From NCBI GenBank assembly GCA_000310025.1, contig FN649726.1:1776609-1840608 (forward strand): 64,000 bases of DNA, read 5' to 3'. This document shows positions 47,401-59,400 of the stretch, piece by piece; position 1 is the stretch's first letter, and the number at the start of each line of letters is the position of its first letter. The notes under the pieces were generated by a model, which did not search any database, was not told the origin of the DNA, and saw nothing but the letters and a program-made list of their open reading frames with translations. The stretch comes from Ectocarpus siliculosus. Taxonomy: Eukaryota; Sar; Phaeophyceae; Ectocarpales; Ectocarpaceae. The translations under genes were made by a program, and so were the position numbers.

Positions 47401-50400
47401 CTGACTAAATGTTGAGACCAGGCCTCGCCTTCCGGCTAGAAATTGCACAGGACACGGATGTGTTTTGCGGTGTCCCGTTAGATGACGCAACACTCCCGAA
47501 GACATATTGATGGAAAGTTTTCACTTGCCGCTTCACCGCCCGGGTTTAGCAACTAAAACTTTACTTGGCGTTCTGTTTTACGTTCGTCGACGGAGGCAAC
47601 CGTGATTTTTGCCTTTTTTCATCATGGGCGAAACTATAAGTGCATGAGTCAAGTTGATGAGTCGCTCACTCGTGTTAAATTTGTTCATTTGCTGCCGCAG
47701 GTCCCGGATGCCGACGTTTCTGTGCCGGATGTTTCCGCCGGTGTGTCCGTGCCTGACGTGAGTGTCTCTGCGCCTGATGTGAGCGGAGACGTGTCCGTGC
47801 CGGACGTGAGCGTGTCTGTGCCTGACGTGGCGGCTGGCATTTCTGTGCCGGATGTTTCCGCCGATGTCTCCGTACCGGACGTGAGCGGAGACGTGTCCCT
47901 GCCTGGTGTGTCTGCCGATGTCTCCGTGCCTGATGTTTCTGGCTCCCTGAAGGTGCCCGAGGTCAGCGGAGACGTGTCCGTGCCGGACGTTTCTGGCTCC
48001 CTGAAGATGCCTGATGTCAGCGGAGACGTGTCCGTGCCGGACGTTTCTGGCTCGCTGAAGGTGCCCGATGTAAGCGGAGACGTGTCCGTGCCGGACGTTT
48101 CTGGCTCCCTGAAGGTGCCTTATGTGGGTGGAGACGTGTCTATGCCGGAGGTGTCAGGCTCTGTGGACATGCCTTCGGTGGACATGGACGCGCCGTCTGG
48201 CTCCGTGGAGGTGCCTTCCGTGGACCTGGCGGGCAAGATGCCCTCTGTGGAAGGAGGCGTCGGTGGTGAGCTTCCCTCCGGCGACGTGAGCGTGACGGCG
48301 CCGGACGTGAAGGTGGAGGGCGGCGACACGTCGCTGACGGCCGGCCTGGCGGCCGGTGGTGTGGCGGCTGTGGGTGCGATCGGCGCGGCGGTTGGCCTTT
48401 CGGGTGACAAGCCGGATGCTGAGGTATGCATATGTACGCATGGTTGTTTTCTGTAGTACCACGGTGACCCTTTCGCCAGTTGTGCCGCTGTTGTCTCGAG
48501 TTTGTGAAACAGTGGTCTTCGAGTTGCGTGCACATGTGTTTACAGTGTGTGTAGTTTTTGTGTTGCATAAATTGCCGTTTGAGTTGCGTGGTTTTCGGCC
48601 AGCTGGTGAAGATTTCGCACAGCGTTGGTTCGCATTGATTCGCAGAGCGCTAGCCGCGATTGGGCTTGGTGGTCGTGAAGCGATTTCTTTCGTCAACCGT
48701 CGTGTCTCCATGGTGACCGCTGGGGTTTTGTTTTTTGTTCCAGCTTCCTTCCGGAGACGTGGACGCGAGTGTCTCCGTCCCTGATGTGCCTTCGGTGGAC
48801 GTGAAGAAGCCCAAGAAGGGGCTGTTCGGCGGCCTTTCGTTCAAGAAGCCTTCACTCAAGGGGAAGGCCAAGGTTAGATACCGTTTATTTGAGTTCGGTC
48901 GATGTCTGGCAAACGCGCTCTTTGTCCCTTACGACTTGCAAGTCTACTTTTGCTTAGTTTTCGTCGAGGCATTGGTGAGGCCGATGCACGATGCAGATCT
49001 ATTTCCCGCTGATGACGTGGTCTGCCTGTGTTGTCCTTGCTGCTCTTGCAGGTCCCGGATGTTGATGTCGCAGCTCCGGACGTCGCTGTGGATGCGCCTG
49101 CGGTCGACGTGAGCGGATCCCTGCCGGATGTGTCTGGCGAGGTGTCTGTGCCCGATGTGAGCATCACGGCGCCGGACGTGTCTGGTGCTCTCCCTGATGT
49201 CTCTGCGTCGGTCCCGGACGCGTCTGTCGATGCGTCCGTCCCAGATGTCTCCGGAGCACTGCCGGATGTGTCGGGCGATGTGTCTGTGCCTGATGTCTCA
49301 GGATCACTTCCGGAAGTTTCTGGTGACGTGTCCGTGCCCGGTGTCTCTGGCTCGCTGCCGGATGTGGGCGTTGACGTGCCCTCCGTAAGCGGCGACGCCT
49401 CTGTGGAGGTGCCTGGTGTCTCGGGAGACCTCCCGCTATTCGACGCGTCCTTGGACGTACCCTCCGTCTCCGCCGACGCCTCTCTCCCCTCGGCATCGGT
49501 AGACGTTCCCTCTGCAGAGGTGGACGCGTCGGTGCCGTCCGTGGGTGACCTGTCTGCTGACGTGGGGTCTAAGGTTGGCGATTTGAAGGCGGACCTGAGT
49601 GCTAAGATGGGGGACATCTCGGCCAAGGCCCCGGAAGTGCCTTCTGTGGAGGTGAAGAAGCCGAAGAAGGGTCTGTTTGGCAGCATTTTCGGCTCCAGCA
49701 AGGGAAAGATCGAGGTAAGCAAGTGCCATGCGGGAAAAACCAATCCACGAAAGATTGTACTTAATTTGGTTGGTGGAATCCGCCAGGCATAGTGACAGTT
49801 TTTCCATGGCATTTGTAATGGGACACAAACACCGTCAGAATTTGCCGTTTTTTTTTTTTGCTGATTTCCGATCGACAACATGGGTACAAAGTACGAGAGT
49901 CTATGGCCATCACGCGGTGTCTTTGACGTGGAAATCGTGTAGGGCTTGATTCCGGTTTCTTACACCGGCATCGTCTTGTATCTGTCGGTGGGTACCATAA
50001 TCTTAACTAGGTTCTTTGAATCGTTGGGGTATTTGAGTACGAATCACTCCTACTTCCGTGAACGTTGTAGAGAGCGAGCGACCCGTGGTTCATCTTCCGA
50101 CAGGGACAAGAGAAGCGGCGCAAGATCAGCAACAACACACACAACGACAACCAATCCTTCTTCGTACAGTGGGCCCTCACATAAGGACACGCATGTTTTT
50201 TCGTTTTTAAACAGGTGTCCCTGATCCGGGAAGTGTCCTTAAGGTTGATACCCCTCCTTATCTTGTACATTGTGCGAGCCACCATCCTCGTGAAAACAAG
50301 GTTGTACTTGAGCACGAATCACCCCGCTCTTGCCTGTCGACGTCTTGCTTACATCTTTTGGGTTTGTACATGCGTTAATCTCGATGCGTCGCTCAACTTG

Positions 50401-53400
50401 TTGACTTGCCGGCTCGCCGCAGGTCCCGGACGCGGACGTCTCTGTGCCTGATGTGTCTGCCGACGTGTCGGTGCCGGATGTTTCCGCCGATGTCTCCGCC
50501 CCGGATGTTAGCGGAGACGTGTCCGTACCGGATGTGTCTGCCGCTGTGTCCGTGCCGGACGTGTCTGCCGATGTCTCCGTGCCAGATGTCTCTGGCTCCC
50601 TCAAGGTGCCTGATGTGAGCGGAGACGTGTCCGTACCAGACGTGTCCGTACCAGACGTGTCCGTGCCGGACGTGTCTGGCTCTGTGGATGTGCCTTCGGT
50701 GGACATCGACGCGCCGTCCGGCTCCGTGGAGGTGCCTTCCGTGGACCTGGCGGGCAAGATGCCCGAGATGCCCTCCGGTGACGTGAGCGTGACGGCGCCG
50801 GACGTGAAGGTGGAGGGTGGCGACACGTCGCTGACGGCTGGCCTGGCGGCCGGTGGTGTGGCAGCTGTGGGTGCGATCGGCGCGGCGGTTGGCCTGTCGG
50901 GCGACAAGCCGGACGCGGAGGTGTGTGCGCATGGTTGTCTTCTGTATTTTACAAGATGTTATGCAACTTTAACGGCCCTATGAAACAGCCACATTTAGTA
51001 ATATTCCCGTTGACGCTTATGTTAGGATAAATTTTCGTCAACATTTTTTCAAAATGAGTCATTTGCAAATCATCGCGCCCATGTGTCAACAAGTCCATAA
51101 GCATTATCCAGATGACGGTGAGAACCAAACTTTTTTTTCTCTCGTTTTGCAGCTTCCATCGGTAGATGTGGACGCAAGTGTTTCCGCCCCTGACGTGCCG
51201 TCGGTCGACGTCAACAAGCCCAAAAAGGGTCTGTTCGGTGGTCTGTTCGGCTCCAGCAAGGCCAAGATCGAGGTAATATTCTTCAGCTTTTTCTCAAAAG
51301 TTCACTGTGAAAAGAGGGAGTCGTCCTCGACAAACGTTGGGGAGATAGTACCTTGATGAAGAAAGGTCTTCTCCACATTACATCCCCTTTTTTCGAGACT
51401 TCTTGTTGCTAGGCAAGAGGAGTCCTCTAGGTGCAATCGGAACCCGACCGGCTAGGGGAGGCGCGATTCACTTCTCTTCACAATCCTCTGTGCGTGATTA
51501 TACGGGTTCGGTACGCCTGCCACGTCACCAGAAGTTCCGAGTTCGATAGCTAGTGCGTCCTTCTTGGCCCACCCACCGTTTTTTGTTTTTTCCCTTGTCA
51601 GTCAGAAAATTTGGTAAGCAGCGGTTTTTGAACTCGTGTCTTTTGCAGCCCAAAGGAGACCCTCTGACGTCCCTGTCGACGCCATGATGAAAAAAGGGAA
51701 TCGTCCTTGACAGACTCGGGGGTGATACATGGTACCTTTATGGAGGTGGTCTCCACAACCGAAGTGCGATAAATGGTGGCCGAGGTTGTTGGCTAGGACT
51801 CGGGGTCAGTTTTGGTTGCACCAATGCTTGTTATCTCACGCGGAAGCTGTGCGTGTCAAGACTCGTCGGCTTGCTGCGGGTTCGACACAAGGAGTCATCT
51901 TGAAACGTGCGTCAGTGTGGGTCCTTTCACCCCGTCCGTGCTTCCTGTTTTTGACCGCTCGCTTGTTTGGGTTATGTTCCTGCTAGTTTGGATGACTTGG
52001 GGGGCCGCCGTGGCTTTGGCTGTCCACTGTACTTGAGTTAATCTTGCTTGTCGCTTCCCTTGGTTTTTCTGCTGGCTTACCACAGGTCCCGGACGCCGAC
52101 GTCGCTGTGCCCGACGTGGCCGCAGACGCGTCGGTGCCGGATGTTTCCGCCGACGTCTCTGTGCCGGACGTCAGCGGCGACTTGTCCGTACCGGACGTGT
52201 CTGGCTCTCTGAAGTTGCCTGACGTGAGTGGAGACGTGTCTCTGCCTGGTGTGTCTGCCGATGTGTCCATGCCGGACGTGTCTGGCTCTGTGGATGTGCC
52301 CGATGTGAGCGGCGACGTGTCCGTGCCGGACGTTTCTGGCTCGCTGAAGGTGCCCGACGTCAGCGGAGACGTGTCCGTGCCGGACGTTTCTGGCTCTCTG
52401 AAGGTGCCCGATGTAAGCGCCGACGTGTCTGTGCCGGACGTGTCTGGCTCTGTGGACGTGCCTTCGGTGGACATCGACGCGCCGTCCGGCTCCGTGGAGG
52501 TGCCTTCCGTGGACCTGGCGGGCAAGATGCCCTCTGTGGAAGGAGGCGTCGGTGGTGAGCTTCCCTCCGGCGACGTGAGCGTGACGGCGCCGGACGTGAA
52601 GGTGGAGGGCGGCGACACGTCGCTGACGGCTGGCCTGGCGGCCGGCGGTGTGGCGGCTGTGGGTGCGATCGGCGCGGCGGTTGGTCTGTCGGGCGACAAG
52701 CCGGATGCTGAGGTACGTGAGCATGGTTGTTTTCTGTAGTGCACCAAATGTGAGCGGTGGTTACGGCATGATGACGTGTTTGGGCATGATGGCGTGTTTG
52801 GGCACGATAGCATGTTTGGGCACTCCTGGCTACAGTTTGAGTGGCCGTGGAATTTTAGGAGGCGACCAGCCTGACCAAATGTTGTCCAATTTTCCAAGAC
52901 CTTGCCGAACAACCATACGTTTTAATGCTCCCGTTGCAGCTGTGATGGTGAATCGTATCACCTATATCGTATCTAGGAACGACGTGCATACTGCTTGGCG
53001 TTTGGCGTGTTTCGGATCCGAAATGTACGCAATGTATTTCCCCCATTTGTCAACGAGTTCGCGAAGTATATTTCCTTCACGGTGGAAGCTAAACCTTGTG
53101 ATTGCTCTCGTTGTTTTTGCAGCTTCCCTCCGGTGACGTGGACGCCAGTGTTTCCCTTCCTGATGTGCCTTCGGTGGACGTCAAGAAGCCCAAGAAGGGG
53201 CTGTTCGGTGGTCTGTTCGGCTCCAAGGCCAAGATCGAGGTAAGCTAGAGTTTGGAGCGTCAACGAGCACGCCGGGTACCCGGTTGCGTCAGAACTCCGG
53301 TTTTCATAGGTCGCACGAAGTTATTTTATGTATAGGTTGCACGAAGTTCTTTTTATCTCAAGCAAGAACAAGCACACTAGCGTGCATGTCAGGTTTCTCT

Positions 53401-56400
53401 ATACGCGCAATGTCGAAACCAAGAAATATCTTGGAACGTGCGTCAGGATACGTAGGGCATTTCAGCGCGTTCTGCATCTGATTGGCGGCGCTCGTGTATT
53501 GCTCATGTCTTTTTGTTGTTTGGCTCGTGCTTAACGACTTGGACTCCTGTAAATTTGGTTGTTCTGTGTTAGGGGATTGTGCGTGATTTAATCTCGATTC
53601 GTCGCTTCTTGGTGTCCCCGCCACAGGTTCCGGATGCCGACGTCTCTGTGCCGGATGTTTCTGCCGATGTTTCTGTGCCGGACGTGACCGCTACAGTGCC
53701 GGATGTATCCGCCGATGTGTCCGTGCCGGACGTTTCCGGCTCGCTCAAGGTACCCGACGTGGGAGATATTTCTGTGCCGGACGTGAGCGGCTCTCTGCCA
53801 GACGTGTCTGGACCGGAAGTCTCCGCCGATGTGTCCGTGCCCGGTGTTAGCGGAGACGTATCTGTGCCTGATGTGTCTGCCGATGTCTCCGTGCCGGACG
53901 TTTCTGGCTCGCTCAAGGTTCCCGATGTGAGCGGCGACGTGTCCGTGCCGGGTGTTTCTGGCTCGGTGGATGTGCCCGACATGAGCGGGGACGTGTCTCT
54001 GCCTGGCGTGTCTGGCTCTGTAGACGTTCCGGACGTTGCTGGCTCCCTGAAGGTGCCCGACGTGACCGGCGATGTGTCTGTGCCGGACGTGTCTGCCGAT
54101 GTGTCCGTGCCGGACGTTTCTGGCTCGCTGAAGGTGCCCGATGTAAGCGGGGAGGTGTCTATGCCGGACGTTTCTGGCTCTATGGACGTGCCTTCGGTGG
54201 ACATCGACGCGCCGTCTGGCTCCGTGGAGGTGCCTTCCGTGGACCTGGCGGGCAAGATGCCCTCTGTGGAAGGAGGCGTCGGTGGTGAGCTTCCCTCCGG
54301 CGACGTGAGCGTGACGGCGCCGGACGTGAAGGTGGAGGGCGACGACACGTCGCTGACGGCTGGTCTGGCGGCCGGCGGTGTTGCGGCTGTGGGTGCGATC
54401 GGCGCGGCGGTTGGCCTTTCGGGCGACAAGCCAGATGCTGAAGTGAGACCGAGTGACGTTTGGGGCCTTCTGTTTTTTGTGTTGTGGCAGCGCGTGCACA
54501 TCTCTCCATGAATGCATCGATGATTGACACCCGTTCGACCCCGCCACGCGAGGTTGCGCTTCCGGTTCGGTGCATGTGTTGGCCTTTTGAGGGTTGGTTT
54601 CGAAACGCTCAGTTTGCTAATTATACCTTGTTTCGACCATGTTGCTCATTGTTCTTTTTGCTTGTTCAGCTTCCCTCTGGAGACGTGGACGCCAGTGTCT
54701 CCGTCCCTGATGTGCCTTCGGTGGACGTCAAGAAGCCTAAGAGAGGTCTTTTCGGCGGCTTGTCGTTCAAGAAGCCTCCGCTCAAGGGGAAGGCCAAGGT
54801 AAGATAACCATAGTTTGAGTTCGGTCGATGTCTCTGGCAAAGACAGTTTTTTTTCGTCTGACGTATCGCTCTTGGCTATGCTAGGCACGCTGCTGTAACC
54901 CGTGTACGAAGCATCTTCATGGGACGAACCGGCCAAAGTTGTTGCAGCGACCAGGTTTTTGACGTCACCCGCCGATGTCCTTGTTGTATGCCGAATTGTA
55001 CCGGACGTGGAGGTAACATTCACTGACGGGCGTTAATGCTCTCGATGTCTCATGTGTACGTGGTGCCGGCACAGGTGCCGGATGTTGACGTCGCAGCACC
55101 GGATGTCACTGTCGACGCGCCCGTCCCCGATGTCTCCGGGGCACTGCCGGACGTGTCTGGCGACGTGTCTGTTCCGGATGCCTCTGGATCACTTCCGGAA
55201 GTTTCTGGTGACGTGTCTATGCCCGGTGTATCTGGCTCGCTCCCTGATGTGGGCGTTGACGTGCCCTCCGTCAGCGGAGACGCCGCTGTGGACCTCCCCA
55301 CCGCCTCGGTAGAGGCTCCGTCTATGGATGCCTCCATGGACGTACCCTCCGTCACCGCCGACGCCTCTCTCCCCTCGGCATCGGTAGACGTTCCCAATGC
55401 AGAGGTGGACGCGTCGATGCCGTCCGTGGGTGACCTGTCTGCCGATGTCGGGGCTAAGGTGGGCGAGCTGTCGGCAGACGTGGGAGGCAAGGTTGACGAC
55501 TTGAAGGCAGACGTGGGTGGTAAGGTGGGCGATCTCTCGGCCAAGGCCCCGGACATGTCATCGGTGGAGGTGAAGAAGCCGAAGAGGGGTCTGTTCGGCG
55601 GTCTATCGTTCAAGAAGCCGTCGGGCAAGACCAGCATCGAGGTGAGAAATAAACGTGTACTGTAGAACGGTTGTGACTCAACCGTTGGAATTAAGCTATC
55701 GTGGATCGTCTTTGTCGTTCCGAGTCGTCGACGCTATCGTAATAATTTTAACTCTTATGCTAGGAACAACTAGTTTTGTTTAGGATGACTTTTGGCAAGC
55801 TTTTTTGTCTTCCTTTTAGGGCTTTGATGATGAGTTGGCCGAGGACTTCGCTTGGGTGTGTATGTTACACTGATCAGATCGATTCCTCTTTTTTTTGCTG
55901 TTGCAGGTCCCGGATGCTGATGTCACCGTGCCGGACGTGTCCGCGTCGGACGTGGCTGTGCCCGACGTTGGCGTAGATGTCGCGATGCCTTCGATCGGCG
56001 CGGAAGCTTCGGCAGCCATGCCTACCGTCGACGCCGACATGCCGTCAGTGGATGTGTCCAGTAAGTCTTGTGTGTACTTTGCGCCTCTCTTGTTTGTTGC
56101 CCAGACCTGAATCTGGCAAAACAAGAGACGATCTCGAACACCAACCGAGATCATACGTCCCCAGCGCCACCCAAACTAGGCCATGTGCCCCTCACGTTAC
56201 ATCGACCTGGCACGTAGTCAACAGCGCACCGAGCGAACAGGCATCGTTTGGGCAGTGTCTGGGTTGGAGTAGAGTCCGTGCATGTCTCTGGCAGTGTCTC
56301 TCAAGATGCTCATCTCGGGTTACCCCCTAACATACCCGGCAACGATCATGGCCTGTTCGCCCTTTGCACGATATTCCATTGTACGTGTGTGGCGGTCATT

Positions 56401-59400
56401 CTTTGGTGGCTTGCGTTTTGCGGGCGCTGTACGTTGCAACGCGTCATTTTCTGCTGTTGCGTGCTGGCTTGGGTGTTGTTGCGTCACACTGTACGATTCA
56501 AGCTACCGTTGTGGGTCTAGCACGAGGCCTCGTGCGGTCTCGGATTATACCATTTTGCCGGAAATTCGCCCGTTTCCGGTTACACATTTACCGTATATGA
56601 CACAAGATAACACACCCCCTGGACCGATTTTCAAAGCTCGATTACTCCACGACGAAGAGGATGCATAAACGAAACAATACGTTTTCGAACAGCTCTCGAC
56701 GAGACGGTTCCAACGCCGCCGTTTTCGGCGCTGTGACTCTTTCTGCTGTTGAGAAATTGAGCTTTGAAAATCGGTCAAGGGGGTGTGTTATATTGTGTCA
56801 TACACGGTAGGCGTGAAGGTTGACCTCCAGGCCCCTGATATGCCTTCACCTGGCGGCGATATTGCCGGCTCTGCGGGGGAGGTACCGTCAGTTGACGCGT
56901 TTGATCGGTCGGTTGCGGTTGACATCCCGTCTGCGGGTAAAAAGGCCATCGATCGACGTCGATCCCCCTACCGTCGATGTCGACGCCCCGTCGCTCGGTG
57001 TAGAGCTGCCGTCTGTTGCGGCTGAAGTAGGTCAAACACCCCGGCCGCTGCGCTCTTATATCTCAGTTTACATGCAGCCAGATTCTCCTATTGACAAATG
57101 TTGCGTTTCCTTCATTGCAGGCGGTGTGGACGTGCCTTCGGTGGACATGGACGCGCCGTCCGGCTCCGTGGAGGTGCCTTCCGTGGACCTGGCGGGCAAG
57201 ATGCCTTCTGTGGAAGGAGGCGTCGGTGGTGAGCTTCCCTCCGGCGACGTGAGCGTGACGGCGCCGGACGTGAAGGTGGAGGGCGGCGACACGTCGCTGA
57301 CGGCTGGCCTGGCGGCCGGTGGTGTGGCGGCTGTGGGTGCGATCGGCGCGGCGGTTGGCCTTTCGGGTGACAAGCCGGATGCTGAGGTAAGACCGAATGG
57401 CGTTTTATGCCTTTTTGTTTTGGTTTATGGAAGCACGAGTTCCTCCGGTACCATGGCGCCTTCTCAGAAAAATAGAAGAGGGTACTAGTGTTGACGGCAA
57501 CGCTAATCCTACATATTCGTGCTGGCGTCTCCGTGGACGTTCGTTTCACGGCAGACCCCTTCGGTGGATGCGAGCTTGACCGCCCCCGACATCCCATCCG
57601 TGGACGTGAAGAAGCCGAAGAAGAGCAAGTTCGGGTTGAAAAAGCCTTCGTTCATGAAGAAGGGCAAGACGTCGACTCCGGAGGTAAGGGAGCGGCCCTG
57701 CATGTTTTTTGGCAGCAGTAGGCGAAGATTCCCATCGTGCGGTCGCTTCGCCATGACTGCGGGATCGTGTCCGTTTTGACGGGCTTGGTGGCTCTCGCAC
57801 CACTTTGGTATACGGAGAAGACACCCGAGCCCCTTCTGCGAGCGTTTTTCTTGCCCCCTCGATTGCCTAGGCCGCTCATCTTTGTCGTACCATATGTTTC
57901 TGTTACAGATTCCGGGGGTGGATGCCTCCGTGGACGTGCCCTCCGTCATCGGCGACGCCGCTGTGGACCTCCCCACCGCTTCGGTAGAGGCCCCTTCTAT
58001 GGACGCCTCCGTGGACGTACCCTCCGTCTCCGCGGACGCCTCTCTCCCCTCGGCATCGGTAGACGTTCCCTCTGCAGAGGTGGACGCGTCGATGCCGTCC
58101 GTGGGTGACCTGTCTGCCGATGTCGGGGCTAAGGTGGGCGAGCTGTCGGCAGACGTGGGAGGCAAGGTTGACGACTTGAAGACAGACGTGGGTGGTAAGG
58201 TGGGCGATCTCTCGGCCAAGGCCCCGGACATGCCATCGGTGGAGGTGAAGAAGCCGAAGAAGGGTCTGTTCGGCGGTCTGTCGTTCAAGAAGCCATCGGG
58301 CAAGACCAGCGTCGAGGTGAGGAGGTCGCGAATTCTGGTATTTCACTATGGAAGTGGCTTCGGTTTGAGCTGTTGTTGTTTCGTCCATGGTATGCCCGAC
58401 ATCGTGGCACACGGCTTCGCTTTAACGCACCCTGTGTCCACGTGTTTCGCCTTGAACAAGGGAGTGGAATTTTTTTCAGTCGGCACAATGCGGGTTGTTA
58501 CCTGGTTGGTTGCTTATTCCGCTACTTTCTTTTAACAACGTTCGTCGCAAAATACTTTTGACCGGCTACGCCGGACAACCGTTTGTTTCCCGTCCATGTG
58601 AACAGGGTCCGGATGTTGGTGCGTCCGTGCCCGATGTTAGCGGAGACGTAGCTGTGCCGGATGTGCCTGCCGATGTCTCCGTGCCGGACGTTTCTGGCTC
58701 GCTCAAGGTTCCCGATGTGAGCGGCGACGTGTCCGTGCCGGGTGTTTCTGGCTCTGTGGATGTGCCCGACATGAGCGGGGACGTGTCTCTGCCTGGCGTG
58801 TCTGGCTCTGTAGACGTTCCGGACGTTGCTGGCTCCCTGAAGGTGCCCGATGTCAGCGGAGATGTGTCTGTGCCGGGTGTGTCTGCCGATGTGTCCGTGC
58901 CGGATGTTTCTGGCTCTCTGAAGATGCCCGATGTCAGCGGAGACGTGTCCGTGCCGGACGTTTCTGGCTCGCTGAAGGTGCCCGATGTGACCGGCGATGT
59001 GTCTGTGCCTGACGTTTCTGGCTCGCTGGAGGTGCCCGATGTCAGCGGAGACGTGTCTGAGCCGGACGTGGGTGGGGACGTGTCTCTGCCGGGTGTTTCA
59101 GCCGATGTGTCCGTGCCGGACGTTGCTGGCTCTTTGAAGGTGCCCGACGTTTCTGCGGATGTGTCCGTGCCGGACGTGTCTGGCTCTGTGGACGTGCCTT
59201 CGGTGGACATCGACGCGCCGTCCGGCTCCGTGGAGGTGCCTTCCGTGGACCTGGCGGGCAAGATACCATCTGTGGAAGGAGGCGTCGGTGGTGAGCTTCC
59301 CTCCGGCGACGTGAGCGTGACGGCGCCGGACGTGAAGGTGGAGGGCGGCAACACGTCGCTGACGGCTGGCCTGGCGGCCGGTGGTGTGGCGGCTGTGGGT

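Larger units (their letters stand above)
55907..57386 (+). other. Giant gene exons 36 and 38, with a skipped relic between
   Basis: Exon 36 is 55907-56060 and ends phase 1 (TCC-A). Exon 38 is 57121-57386, starts phase 1 (GC-GGT) and ends phase 0. They join directly to give SSGVDVPSVDMDAP. They parallel exons 22 and 24; the equivalent of exon 23 lies between them as a decayed exon at 56811-57028, so the best model skips it. Confidence 0.85.
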
